A stretch of DNA of 64,000 nt from an uncultured Bacteroidia bacterium (GTDB taxonomy: Bacteria; Bacteroidota; Bacteroidia; Bacteroidales; F082): assembly GCA_902799345.1 (NCBI GenBank), contig CADBZW010000005.1, forward strand, positions 124,001 to 188,000. The letters are read 5' to 3'. Numbering within the stretch: the first letter of the stretch is position 1; each line of letters opens with the position of its first letter. Made by a program: the position numbers and the translations under genes. The notes beneath the pieces were generated by a model. That model worked only from the letters and a program-made list of their open reading frames with translations. It was not told the DNA's origin and made no database searches. Shown in pieces: positions 34,986 through 43,975 of the stretch.

Positions 34986-36096
34986 AGTATTTATCCATCG
35001 TATAATCGAAAAGTTTCTGTGTCTCTTCTAAGGATTTGCCGATGGCTGCTTTCTGTTTTTCAATTGATTCGATTTTGGCGGCGAAGGATTGTTGAAGGGG
35101 AAGAGGAGGAAGTATGATTTCATAATCATTCAGTGTGGTTTGATTCAAGTTAGAAATATTACATCCACGGCCTTTCAATGTTAATGCTTCGTGGCTTGTT
35201 GGTAATTTCAATAAATTATTTATAAAAAAAGCAGAAACATCATTTCGTGTAATTCTTGCTCTGATACAAAATCCACTAAATGTTACATTTAGATTATTAG
35301 TTTTTACAAGGATATTTCTGGCAATCAATTGTTTGTTACCATTTGAGCGTACAAATAGAATATCATCGTTTTGTAATAGGTATTCTTTGTTAATTGCATC
35401 ATTTAAGTAGATGGTTGTTAGGTTCTCATTGCAATTAATTTCTGATTTGGTTTGAAAATCGCTAACCCCAATAATGTAATACATTTCTCCATTTTCGTTA
35501 AGAGAATAATTCAACCCATTTTTGAATGATGCCACTTCTCCCAACTTCTTCACTTCCCATCCCTTATCATTCTCGACGGGGTCGCCGAACATATCATAGA
35601 AGACGGCTTGGGCGAGGTTGTCCAATTCCTTGAGTTGTGCCTTCTGCTTGTCGATGATGGATTGGAGGAGGTCGAGTTCGGAAACGATGCGGGATTGGGT
35701 TTCTATTGGGGGGACGGGGATTATCAGATTTTTGAAAGAAGGAATATCAAGATTCCTTTGAGCCATTCCTTTTCCGAACGAATAAATAGTATCATTATTT
35801 GCCAAAAGGACTTTGTCAACAAATGACTGTGTCAATTCTTTTACCTTTGGGCTAACTGACAATCCACTATCATTCAAAAAGAATTTCCCTTTCACAAATC
35901 TTGTACATTTTGGAGACATGGCAAAACGAGAAACAATAAAACAATCTTCTCTATTGTAACTGTCAACCATAAATGTAGCACCTCCTCCACCATATACATA
36001 ATATGTTGACCCCTTATCCTTCTTTTGAACAACACGGGTTCCGTAATTGATCTCACAAACCTCATCAAGTTTCTTATATGTCCAGTTTTCTTTCAT
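34978..36096 (-). CDS. hsdS: Type I restriction-modification specificity subunit S (HsdS)
   Basis: The 372-aa protein has two target-recognition domains, each followed by a conserved helix. TRD1 spans about residues 1-135 (starting WTYKKLDEVCEINYGTRV) and ends in IPVPPIETQSRIVSELDLL. TRD2 spans about 180-330 (WEVKKLGEVASFKNGLNYS) and ends in ILPPLPLQQSFAAKIESIEK. The two TRDs determine the bipartite DNA sequence recognised by the HsdM2S methylase. The TRD-coding DNA is much AT-richer than hsdM and hsdR, as expected for recently exchanged specificity domains. It lies 13 bp after the transposase-like gene and overlaps hsdR. Confidence 0.93.
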   Translation of the reverse strand: MKENWTYKKLDEVCEINYGTRVVQKKDKGSTYYVYGGGGATFMVDSYNREDCFIVSRFAMSPKCTRFVKGKFFLNDSGLSVSPKVKELTQSFVDKVLLANNDTIYSFGKGMAQRNLDIPSFKNLIIPVPPIETQSRIVSELDLLQSIIDKQKAQLKELDNLAQAVFYDMFGDPVENDKGWEVKKLGEVASFKNGLNYSLNENGEMYYIIGVSDFQTKSEINCNENLTTIYLNDAINKEYLLQNDDILFVRSNGNKQLIARNILVKTNNLNVTFSGFCIRARITRNDVSAFFINNLLKLPTSHEALTLKGRGCNISNLNQTTLNDYEIILPPLPLQQSFAAKIESIEKQKAAIGKSLEETQKLFDYTMDKYFG

Positions 36097-36109
36097 ACGT
36101 CAAACCTCA

Positions 36110-37255
36110 TTACTTCATACTTACTATTTTAGCGTTGCCATCGAAGGCGCACAGCTCAGCGGCGAGGGTGTTCAGGTTATGGAAGCGGCTGTAGTCGGTG
36201 CTGGAAGGCACGCCGGCCACAGCGCCCATTTCGTCGAGGCCCCAAGGGGCGAGGATGAGCAGGCTGCCGTTGGCGCAGGCCTCGAAGCGCTGGCGCTCGG
36301 GCTTCCAATACGGGCCGATGGGCTCCTTCTGTATGTGGATGAGTGGGAAGCCGCGCTCTATGCATTCGTTTTTCATCAGCAGCTCGCCGCGCGAGATGCC
36401 GGGCGTCACGATTACCGTGGCGCCGCCGAGGATGGCGGCGAGCCATTGGTCGTGCTGTTGGGCGTAGTCGGGGGTGGTCTCGTAGGGCTGGCCGTTGGCG
36501 GGGTGTCGGCGGTGGCATTGCACTTGAAGTTTGTTCGCCCAGCGCAGCAGGAAGAGGTTGCCGAAGGCACCGTAGCTGCGGCTGCCTATCTGCACATGGA
36601 GGCAGCGTTGCATGAGGTCGGGCAAAGTGCGGCGCAGGATGGCGCGGCGCGGGTTGTCGTGCACATAGGCAATCATGGCCTCGCGGTGGCGGTCGTTGAG
36701 GCACACGGTGTCGTCGTAGTTGTCATCGAACAGCGGGCGGTGCTCCCGCCCAACGAGGGCGTAGTATTCTTGGCGCTGCTTTTTGGAGAGGCTCCTTATC
36801 AGAGAGCCTTCGTCGGTGTGCTTTTGGGCCTTTTCCTGCAGCCAGGCTGGGGCATTTTCCCGAACGACCGATATCGGGCGTTCGGTTGAAGCAGAAAGGC
36901 CTTGCAACTGTTGCCACCGCGTAGTGCACACCGACTTGAATGCCTGCATAATATCACCCAAGCTCCATTCCATAGGCTCAAGCACCTCTATCACTCCATG
37001 GAAATGATCAGGCATGCAGACGCAGGCGTGCACAAGCACCTTGTTGCCATGGTTGGCCTGCTTTTCTGGGATCCGCTCCCATGTCTGTTGCGCCACTTCG
37101 CCCAAAGGCGACAACTGCACCCCTGGGTGCTGGGCATCACTGCCCAAACGGCCCAACAACGGCTCTCTTCCACTTACCACTAAGGTGATAAGGTAAGTGC
37201 CTTTGCCGTAGTAGTCGTGGCCAGGGTTGCGTGGACGATAGGAAGCGGTAATCAT
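36110..37255 (-). CDS. RAYT/Y1-type HUH transposase fused to a Rossmann-like C-terminal domain
   Basis: The 381-aa protein begins like REP-associated tyrosine transposases (PRNPGHDYYGKGTYLITLVV). The HUH motif is His84-Phe-His86 (MPDHFHGVIEV). The helix region DIMQAFKSVCTTRW follows, and the candidate catalytic Tyr180 lies in PLFDDNYDDTVCLN, ahead of MIAYVHDNPRRA. Residues about 215-381 form a second domain with GGATVIVTPGISRGE, ERGFPLIHIQKEPIG and ACANGSLLILAPWG, resembling DprA/SLOG-type Rossmann folds. The gene sits between hsdM (5-bp gap) and hsdS (13-bp gap) in the same direction, as if it were an operon cistron. Its GC content matches hsdM rather than hsdS. Confidence 0.8.
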   Translation of the reverse strand: MITASYRPRNPGHDYYGKGTYLITLVVSGREPLLGRLGSDAQHPGVQLSPLGEVAQQTWERIPEKQANHGNKVLVHACVCMPDHFHGVIEVLEPMEWSLGDIMQAFKSVCTTRWQQLQGLSASTERPISVVRENAPAWLQEKAQKHTDEGSLIRSLSKKQRQEYYALVGREHRPLFDDNYDDTVCLNDRHREAMIAYVHDNPRRAILRRTLPDLMQRCLHVQIGSRSYGAFGNLFLLRWANKLQVQCHRRHPANGQPYETTPDYAQQHDQWLAAILGGATVIVTPGISRGELLMKNECIERGFPLIHIQKEPIGPYWKPERQRFEACANGSLLILAPWGLDEMGAVAGVPSSTDYSRFHNLNTLAAELCAFDGNAKIVSMK

Positions 37256-37260
37256 ATTAT

Positions 37261-38754
37261 TTATAGGTATTGTTCTTTGAACTCCCTGATGGCAGCAGTT
37301 ATCTCTCCCTGCAACGCCTCAATCCTGCCCAGCACCACCTCGGGCTTCTCGTATTCCACCTTCACCTTCTCCACTTCCTTGTATTTGTTGATGGAGAGGT
37401 CATAATCGATGGCCTTGATTTCATCCACAGGTACGAGGAAACTTTGGTCTTTGCGTGTGCGGCTTTCCTCGGCCGCAAGGTTGTGAAAACGGGCAATCAC
37501 ATCGGGGATGTCGTTGTCTGCAATCGGGGTGCGCTTGTCGTCCAATGAGAAACCATCGGCTTTCATGTCGTAGAACCACACCTTGTCCGTGCCGCCTGCA
37601 TTGGTCTTGGTGAAAATCAGGATGGCAGTGGAGACACCTGCATACGGCTTGAACACGCCCGAAGGCATCGAAATCACAGCCTGCAAACGTTGGTTGTCAA
37701 TCAACTCTTTGCGGATGGACTTGTGGCCTGTGCTGTTGCCGAACAACACGCCATCGGGCACAATGCTGGCGCAACGGCCACCGATTTGCAGCATCCTCAC
37801 AAACAAAGCCAAAAACAGCAGTTCCGTCTTCTTTGTCTTGGTAATGGCCAACAGGCTTTTGCTCACAGCCTCGTTGTCAAGGCTGCCGGTGAAAGGCGGA
37901 TTGGCAAGGCAAAGCGTATAGCGGTCGGCATCCTTGTTGTCGGTTGAGAGGCTGTCTTGATATTGGATGTCAGGATTGTCAACGCCATGCAGCATCAAGT
38001 TCATTGCCCCGATACGAAGCATGGTGGCATCGGTGTCGAAGCCATGAAGCATGCCGTTCTTGTAATGCTCGGCATTCTCCTTTTTCAACAATTCTTTACT
38101 ATAATGGCTTTGGACATACTTTGCCGATTCCACAATGAATCCGGCACTACCCATGGCAGGGTCGCAAATGGTGTCTTTCAACGTGGGCTGCATCAGTTCC
38201 ACCATCATGCGGATGATGTGTCTTGGGGTGCGGAACTGACCATTATTGCCTGATGCCGCCATTTTGCCCAAAACATACTCATACACATCGCCCATCGTGT
38301 CGCGGTTGTTCATGTCGAGATGATCGATGCCTTCCACAATCTTCACCAGCGTTCTCGAACTTTGGATGAGAAACGTAGCGTTAGCCATGAATCTGCTGTA
38401 GGCCGACTCCCTACCCTCGTTCAGGTTTTTGATAAAAATGAACACATCCTTGCTGATGACGCGGTACATCTGCTCGGCTTCCATATTCTTGAAGACGTGC
38501 CAGCGAAGGTCGTTGTATGGCACATCCCTGTCGGTTTCGGGGTTATGCCAATTGCCTTCCTTGAAAACGGGGTCTTTCACCTTGACACCCATCACGTTGG
38601 CATTGGCTTCCTTGGTGCGTTGCGCATCATCAAGCATCTTCATGAAAAAGAGGTAGGTCATCTGCTCCAAAACGGTCACTGAGTTGGTAATGCCACCTGT
38701 CCAAAACGTGTCCCATATCGCATCAATGCGGTTCTTGATTTCGCCGGTTATCAT
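37261..38754 (-). CDS. hsdM: Type I restriction-modification methyltransferase subunit M (HsdM)
   Basis: The 497-aa N6-adenine methyltransferase has an N-terminal helical HsdM_N domain (EIKNRIDAIWDTFWTGGITN). The catalytic domain carries the SAM-binding motif CDPAMGSAGFIVES and catalytic motif IV ANPPF (CLANPPFTGSLDN). The C-terminus contacts HsdS. It is the first gene of the operon, with a -7 box about 35 bp upstream. The chosen start MITGEIKNRIDAIW matches family N-termini. Confidence 0.96.
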   Translation of the reverse strand: MITGEIKNRIDAIWDTFWTGGITNSVTVLEQMTYLFFMKMLDDAQRTKEANANVMGVKVKDPVFKEGNWHNPETDRDVPYNDLRWHVFKNMEAEQMYRVISKDVFIFIKNLNEGRESAYSRFMANATFLIQSSRTLVKIVEGIDHLDMNNRDTMGDVYEYVLGKMAASGNNGQFRTPRHIIRMMVELMQPTLKDTICDPAMGSAGFIVESAKYVQSHYSKELLKKENAEHYKNGMLHGFDTDATMLRIGAMNLMLHGVDNPDIQYQDSLSTDNKDADRYTLCLANPPFTGSLDNEAVSKSLLAITKTKKTELLFLALFVRMLQIGGRCASIVPDGVLFGNSTGHKSIRKELIDNQRLQAVISMPSGVFKPYAGVSTAILIFTKTNAGGTDKVWFYDMKADGFSLDDKRTPIADNDIPDVIARFHNLAAEESRTRKDQSFLVPVDEIKAIDYDLSINKYKEVEKVKVEYEKPEVVLGRIEALQGEITAAIREFKEQYL

Positions 38755-38785
38755 AGTAATATCCTAATCATTGTAAAACAATCTA

Positions 38786-38793
38786 CAAAGATA
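38786..38793 (-). promoter_or_regulatory. -7 box of the hsd operon
   Basis: The minus strand reads TATCTTTG, 31 nt before the hsdM ATG. Confidence 0.5.
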
Positions 38794-38883
38794 CAAATTA
38801 TTTTTCATTCATCGCAGGTTGTTTTTTCATTTGCAAAGATGTGATACTCTAGGATAAAGTATCAAACAATCCAATCTTTTCCC

Positions 38884-38891
38884 TACCTTTG
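38884..38891 (+). promoter_or_regulatory. -7 box upstream of the DUF3667 gene
   Basis: TACCTTTG lies 21 nt before the ATG at 38913. It is divergent from the hsd operon promoter about 90 bp away. Confidence 0.45.
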
Positions 38892-38912
38892 CCCCATCAA
38901 TTCATATTGTTC

Positions 38913-39824
38913 ATGGGAACCGAAATACAAACCGAAGTACAACCAAACATCCAACCCGAAACCAACTCCACCAAATGCCTCAACTGTGGCACCGAGTTCG
39001 AAGGCAAGTATTGCCCAGAATGTGGGCAGAAGGCCGACACGAGCCGCTTCACGATGAAGTTCATTTCCCAGAACCTTCTCACCGCCATCCTCAGCAACGA
39101 CGGCGGCGTTTGGTTCACTTTAAAAAGCCTCTTCACCCGTCCCAGCGCGATGGTTGTCGAAATCCTCAACGGCAAGCGCAAACGCTACTTCTCCCCTTTC
39201 CCCATGCTGTTTTTCGCCCTGACGGTCTACATCCTGCTGTTTACGTTCACGGGCAGCCGCCAATCCATTCAAGAACTGGAAAGCATAAGCGCTGAAGACA
39301 CAGAGATCGCGAAATCCGACACGACAGTTTTCTCTTCAGACCTGGAGAGAAAAGAGTCCGTTAAAGAAGAAATAGCCAACAGGGTGAGTTGGTATATAGG
39401 AACTGCAATCAAGTTCTACAACAACCATTACACTGCGGTCTTCATGTTGACCCTGCCCATTCTTCTCCTCGCAACACGAGCTTGGTATGGCAAAAGCAAC
39501 AGAAGGCGTTATTACAAAGCGGAATACCTTGTTGCCATCGTCTATGCGATGGTCATGGTGGTCCTCTTCCGATGTTTGGTCAGCCTTGTGTATCTGTTTT
39601 CGGAACGAGCCTCCGACGTTATCAACAACTTTCTCATGGTGGTCATCGTTGCAGCCTTCACAGCCTGCTTCCAAAAGATGCTGGGGTTCAGCATCGCGAA
39701 GACAGCCTGGCGCAGCCTACTGGCGATTGTGTTGTATTACATCATTTTGGGAGCCCTCTTATTAAGCGTCCTTTTGATTCTCATCTTTTTCGTCTTCTTC
39801 GTCGTCAAGCGGCAACAGGGATGA
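38913..39824 (+). CDS. DUF3667-type membrane protein with N-terminal zinc ribbon
   Basis: From ATG 38913 (MGTEIQTEVQPN) the product is 303 aa. A zinc ribbon CLNCGTEFEGKYCPECGQKA lies at residues about 21-40. The DUF3667 signature follows (NLLTAILSNDGGVWFTLKSL, TRPSAMVVEILNGKRKRYFS, PFPMLFFALTVYILLF). Four further hydrophobic helices include two in the C-terminal third, and the protein ends KRQQG. The family occurs across Bacteroidota; its function is unknown. The first in-frame ATG at 38889 overlaps the -7 box and is rejected. Confidence 0.82.
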   Translation: MGTEIQTEVQPNIQPETNSTKCLNCGTEFEGKYCPECGQKADTSRFTMKFISQNLLTAILSNDGGVWFTLKSLFTRPSAMVVEILNGKRKRYFSPFPMLFFALTVYILLFTFTGSRQSIQELESISAEDTEIAKSDTTVFSSDLERKESVKEEIANRVSWYIGTAIKFYNNHYTAVFMLTLPILLLATRAWYGKSNRRRYYKAEYLVAIVYAMVMVVLFRCLVSLVYLFSERASDVINNFLMVVIVAAFTACFQKMLGFSIAKTAWRSLLAIVLYYIILGALLLSVLLILIFFVFFVVKRQQG

Positions 39825-39838
39825 TGGACATGAGTCCT

Positions 39839-41341
39839 TCACTTCGCCCGCCAAAAGCTCCGAGTGAAGAGCAGCAATATGGTGAAAATTTCGAGACGCC
39901 CCACCAGCATGTCGAACGAAAGCAGCCATTTGGCGAAGTTGGAGATGTTGTCGAAAGTACCGCTCGGTCCGGTGATGCCCGTGCCAGGGCCATAGTTGCT
40001 AAAGCAGGTCAAGAACGACACGCCAGCTTCCTCTATTCCCATCCCCACGGCGGTAAGCAGCACGAGGTTGATCATGAACAGAATGATGAATAGAGAGAAA
40101 AACGACACCACACGCCTCACCGACATTTCCTCGACGGGCTGGTCAGAGATTTTGATGGTGTAGACGCTCGACGGATGTATCAGCTCATAGATGGATTTCT
40201 TGATGTACTTGAACAGCACCAGGACACGCACCACCTTGATGCCACCACTGGTGGAACCGGCACAGCCGCCGATGATCATCATCACGACGGTGGGGATGAT
40301 GAACAGCCTACCCCATGTGTCGTAGTCGTAGTTCTGCCCTTGGAAACCCGTGTTCGACATCAACGCCACTACATGGAACAGCGAGGTGCGTAGTCTATCG
40401 GCACCCGTCATGGGATGTGCCGCCAGTTGTTCGTCGGAGAAGACGCCAAGACGCGGGGCGAAATAGAAACGGCCGACGAAAAGCAGCACACCACCCAAGA
40501 TCAGCAAGGCATACCATCGCAGCTCCTCGTTTTTGGCAACCACCTTAAAACGGCCGGAAAACATGAAATAATACATGCCAAAGTTGACGCCCGACAAGAA
40601 CATGAAGGCCACGCAGACATACTCCAGATAACCAGACTGGAAATAGCCCATGCTAGCCTGATGGGTGCTGAAACCACCTGTAGCCAATGTCGTGAGGGCA
40701 TGACACACGGCATCGAAGGTATTCATAGGACCGATGCGGTAGGCCACGGCACACATGAACGTCAGGAAGATATAGATGAGCCACAGCGCACGCGAGGTGG
40801 CTCCCATGGTCGGGGCAAGCTTCTCAACACTCATGCCTGGCGCTTCGGCGGCAAACAACGACATCTTCTTCGAGCCCTTAGCCACCGACGGGATGAATGC
40901 CAAGGTGAACACCACGACACCCAAACCGCCCATCCACTGCATGAGGCTACGCCAAAAGAGGATGCCATGCGGCTGCTGGTCGATGTTGCTGAGAATGGTG
41001 GCTCCCGTCGTGGTAAAACCCGACATAGTCTCAAAAAAAGCATCCGTGACATTGTCGACGGTGCCATACATGAGAAAAGGCAACATACCGAATAAGGAAA
41101 ACAACACCCATGAAAAGGCCACCACCATGAAGGTGTCGCGGATCTGCAGCCTGCCGGGTTTGCTCATGCGACCGATGCAATACAGAAATAGTCCCACAGC
41201 ACCCGTCAGGGCGGCAGTGAGCAGGAAGTAACGGGCATCACCATCCCCCGCCACGCGCTGATAGTGTAACGCCACTGCAGCCGTCAGCAACAAGGCTGCG
41301 GCCTCAATCAGCAACAATACACCAAACAGCTTGCTTTTCAT
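39839..41341 (-). CDS. trkH: TrkH-family potassium uptake protein
   Basis: The 500-aa membrane protein has four pore-loop repeats. Selectivity-filter segments are visible: SGFTTTGATILS, LTTLATGGFSTH, ALMSNTGFQGQN and SNYGPGTGITGP. TrkH/KtrB proteins import potassium and are gated by a cytoplasmic TrkA/KtrA partner, which is not encoded nearby. The start MKSKLFGVLLLIEAAALLL gives a good first helix. It converges with the DUF3667 gene and is followed upstream by a REP-like repeat. Confidence 0.94.
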   Translation of the reverse strand: MKSKLFGVLLLIEAAALLLTAAVALHYQRVAGDGDARYFLLTAALTGAVGLFLYCIGRMSKPGRLQIRDTFMVVAFSWVLFSLFGMLPFLMYGTVDNVTDAFFETMSGFTTTGATILSNIDQQPHGILFWRSLMQWMGGLGVVVFTLAFIPSVAKGSKKMSLFAAEAPGMSVEKLAPTMGATSRALWLIYIFLTFMCAVAYRIGPMNTFDAVCHALTTLATGGFSTHQASMGYFQSGYLEYVCVAFMFLSGVNFGMYYFMFSGRFKVVAKNEELRWYALLILGGVLLFVGRFYFAPRLGVFSDEQLAAHPMTGADRLRTSLFHVVALMSNTGFQGQNYDYDTWGRLFIIPTVVMMIIGGCAGSTSGGIKVVRVLVLFKYIKKSIYELIHPSSVYTIKISDQPVEEMSVRRVVSFFSLFIILFMINLVLLTAVGMGIEEAGVSFLTCFSNYGPGTGITGPSGTFDNISNFAKWLLSFDMLVGRLEIFTILLLFTRSFWRAK

Positions 41342-41385
41342 AAGTGGCTCGTCCTTTTCGAATTATTGCGACCTTCTCACCCCTA

Positions 41386-41475
41386 ATGTCATTGCGGGCT
41401 TGACCCGCAATCTCCAATTCCAAATGGAATTCCTCTGCGTTTTAGGAGATGGCGGGTCTCCGCCCGCCATGACGA
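41386..41475. repeat. REP-like repeat with two hairpins
   Basis: The header ATGTCATTGCGGGC carries the hairpin GCGGG-CTTGA-CCCGC. After a 40-nt spacer a second hairpin GGCGGGTCTCCGCCCGCC ends in ATGAC. The outer ends (GTCATTGCG, ATGAC) match the repeats at 24421 and 1101. It occupies the gap between trkH and the DUF2750 gene. Confidence 0.6.
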
Positions 41476-41522
41476 ACAAGGGGTCATGATTATATAGTCT
41501 TGTTCATAGTCTCATGCCAGTA

Positions 41523-41930
41523 TCATGTCCACGGTTGCGCCCAACCCTCGCCATAGTCGAAATCATCGTCACCATCGTCGTCTTTGTCTTTAAAGGAATG
41601 GTCGTCGTAGGGCTTCAGCCAGTTTCTGAACTTATACGAAGGGATGGCCGTAATCTCGCCATCGGCCATGGGCGACACGGCGATGTCGATTTCATCGGCA
41701 GCCAGTTCCTTCAGCCAATGGCTCAGCTCCGAGAAGCCCATATCGGTCACGGTGTAGCCTTCCCAGTCGCCTTGTGCGGCCTTGACAGCCAGCTCCTCCG
41801 ACTCCCACAGCGGGATATAAGGCTCGCCATCGCCGTCTTCCAGCATGGCGAAGAAACCTTCCTTGGCTTCGAGCAGCCAAACCTTGCGCGTTTCAAGAAT
41901 GGCGTTGATGAATTTTTCCAGTTTTTCCAT
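41523..41930 (-). CDS. DUF2750-like cytoplasmic protein
   Basis: From ATG 41930 (MEKLEKFINAILETRKVWLL) the product is 135 aa. It follows the DUF2750 pattern: AKEGFFAMLEDGDGEPYIPL, WESEELAVKAAQGDWEGYTV and SHWLKELAADEIDIAVSP. An acidic C-terminal tail (KDKDDDGDDDFDYGEGW) follows. Such proteins are small, soluble and of unknown function. It lies 5 bp downstream of yidC in the same direction and so is probably co-transcribed with it. A longer in-frame start at 41984 would lie inside yidC. Confidence 0.7.
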   Translation of the reverse strand: MEKLEKFINAILETRKVWLLEAKEGFFAMLEDGDGEPYIPLWESEELAVKAAQGDWEGYTVTDMGFSELSHWLKELAADEIDIAVSPMADGEITAIPSYKFRNWLKPYDDHSFKDKDDDGDDDFDYGEGWAQPWT

Positions 41931-41934
41931 GACC

Positions 41935-43872
41935 TCAGCGTTTCTTTTGTTGTTGCTGCAACTTGGCCTGCTGCTTCTGAGCATCTTCGAGACGTTTCAT
42001 GAAGTTGGACTTCTTCTGGGGCTTCCTCTTGTTTTCCTCGATGGTGGCGCGTACCTTGTCCTCGTTGATCATCTTACGGAAGATGAACATCTGGATGAAG
42101 GTGATGATGTTGACCAGCATGTAGTAGTAGCTCAAGCCGGCCGAGTAGTTGTTGAAGATGCCGAAGAACATGATGGGCATCAGATACATCATCCACTTCA
42201 TCGGCTTCATCTGCGGGTTGCTCGAGTAGTCCATCTGCTTGTTGTTCACGTAGGTGTAGATGAACGTGGTGATGGTCATCAAGAGGGTGAAGAGGCTGAG
42301 GTGGTCCATACCGAGGAACCTCGGGAACTCAATGATGCTGTCGTAAGTCGAGAGGTCGTCGGCCCAAAGGAAGGGCTGCTGACGCAACTCGATACTGGCG
42401 GGGAAGAAACGGAAAATGGCGATGAGGATGGGGAACTGCAGCAAGGCAGGCAGGCATCCCGAGGCGGGACTGACACCGGCTTGTCGTTGCAGGTTGAGCA
42501 CCGCCTGTTGTTTCTTCATGGCGTCCTCTTCCTTGGGGTATTTCGCGTTGATGGCCTCCATCTCGGGCTTCAGCACACGGGTGATGGCTGACGACTTGTA
42601 GGACTTGAACGCCAAGGGGAACAGCAAGGTCTTGATGAGGATGGTCAGAATCAGGATGACGATACCGTAGTTCCAGCCGTAGCTGCTCAGCCAGTTGAAG
42701 ACGGCGATGACGCCGTAGTTGATCCAACGGATGAGGAAGAAGTTACCCAGGTTGATTTGGTCTTGCAGGCCGATGCCATAGCTGCGCAAGGTCTTGAAGT
42801 GGTTGGGGCCGAAGTAAAGTTGCATCGGGATGACGTTGGTCTCAGCGGTGATGTCGTAAGGCACCTCGATGTTGGCCAACATCGACTTGAAGTAGCGCGG
42901 GTTATCCGTCTTACGCGTCCTAGTGGCCATCTTGGCGTTCTCAAACTCATCCTTCGCCACGATGACGTTGCAGAAGAAACGCTGCTTGAACGACACCCAT
43001 TTAAGCTTATTGTTGACGACTTTCTCCTCGTCTTTCTGTTCGTTGAGGTGATCCACATCCTTGTCGGTCAGCGACTTGTAGTACACCGATTCGCCAGCGA
43101 AACGGTCGGTGCTCTTTTCCTGTTTCATCAGGTCGACTTCCCAATCAATGCTCATGTAGTCGGCATTGGAGGCGATGACGTCTTTCAGTCCTATGGTGCG
43201 GATGTCGAAGTCCATCATGTAATTGTCGTAGCGGACGGTATAGGTGTATTCGATGTATTTGTCGGCCACCTCGGTGGGCAGACGCAGGGCAAATACTATG
43301 CTGTCGCCTTCGGCCACCGTCATGTCGCCGCCCGTGTAAGGCTGGCCGTTCATGTAAGGTTGGAAATAGAACTGCGAAGTGTTGACAATGCGGTTCTGCG
43401 CGAAGAACGAAAGGTCGAATTTTGCCGTCTCGGGGTCGAACGAGATCAACGGCAGGGAGTCGTAGGTCTTGTAGTCCTTCAGCTCCACCTGTTTGAGGAA
43501 GCCGCCTTTGTTGGTGAAGGTCAGTTTCTGGAGTTTGTTTTCGATGGTCCAAGTCTGTTCCTCTCCTTGTGAGGCCACGGCAAAGATGCCGTATTTGTCG
43601 CGCAAGGCGTTCTGCTGCTGTTGGGCGAGGCTTAATGAGTCGGTGGCTTCCATTTGCACGGTGTCAGATGGCATGGCTGCCAGCTGTGCCGCTTTTTGTT
43701 CCGCGATGCGCATGGAATCCAGTGCCATCTGCTCCATACGTGCCAGACGGATAGAGTCTTGCACGCGCTTTTGTTCAGCGAGTTCCTCCTTCGAGGGGCT
43801 CATGAAATACATCCAGCCAAAGAGAATGGCCGCGATGAGGACAAAACCGATTAGGGTGCTTTTATTGTTCAT
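41935..43872 (-). CDS. yidC: Membrane protein insertase YidC
   Basis: The 645-aa product has an N-terminal transmembrane anchor (MNNKSTLIGFVLIAAILFGW). A large periplasmic beta-rich domain follows (about 90-370, with MYIST-like YFKSMLANIEVPYDI and KLTFTNKGGFLKQVELKD). The C-terminal YidC/Oxa1 core has five helices, including YGWNYGIVILILTILIKTLL, SPASGCLPALLQFPILIAIF and KWMMYLMPIMFFGIFNNYSA, and a basic tail ends the protein. It inserts inner-membrane proteins alone or with SecYEG. The length fits Bacteroidota YidC. Confidence 0.96.
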   Translation of the reverse strand: MNNKSTLIGFVLIAAILFGWMYFMSPSKEELAEQKRVQDSIRLARMEQMALDSMRIAEQKAAQLAAMPSDTVQMEATDSLSLAQQQQNALRDKYGIFAVASQGEEQTWTIENKLQKLTFTNKGGFLKQVELKDYKTYDSLPLISFDPETAKFDLSFFAQNRIVNTSQFYFQPYMNGQPYTGGDMTVAEGDSIVFALRLPTEVADKYIEYTYTVRYDNYMMDFDIRTIGLKDVIASNADYMSIDWEVDLMKQEKSTDRFAGESVYYKSLTDKDVDHLNEQKDEEKVVNNKLKWVSFKQRFFCNVIVAKDEFENAKMATRTRKTDNPRYFKSMLANIEVPYDITAETNVIPMQLYFGPNHFKTLRSYGIGLQDQINLGNFFLIRWINYGVIAVFNWLSSYGWNYGIVILILTILIKTLLFPLAFKSYKSSAITRVLKPEMEAINAKYPKEEDAMKKQQAVLNLQRQAGVSPASGCLPALLQFPILIAIFRFFPASIELRQQPFLWADDLSTYDSIIEFPRFLGMDHLSLFTLLMTITTFIYTYVNNKQMDYSSNPQMKPMKWMMYLMPIMFFGIFNNYSAGLSYYYMLVNIITFIQMFIFRKMINEDKVRATIEENKRKPQKKSNFMKRLEDAQKQQAKLQQQQKKR

Positions 43873-43912
43873 TACGTCTTAGATTTTCATATAAGGCGGC
43901 AAAAATACAAAA

Positions 43913-43936
43913 AAAAGTGTCCCGCAGGACACTTTT
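43913..43936 (-). terminator. Intrinsic terminator of gap
   Basis: The minus strand reads the stem AAGTGTCC-TGCG-GGACACTT followed by a T-run, about 40 bp after the gap stop codon. The plus strand also carries a short T-run. Confidence 0.85.
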
Positions 43937-43975
43937 TTCGTTTAACGCTTCGTCTTTTTCGGTAAAAGCCCAGAA

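Noticed and set aside
33402-35117. Long open frame (571 codons) on the plus strand across hsdR
   Set aside because: It is antisense to the well-supported helicase subunit and shows no domain; frames opposite GC-rich coding sequence stay open by codon bias.
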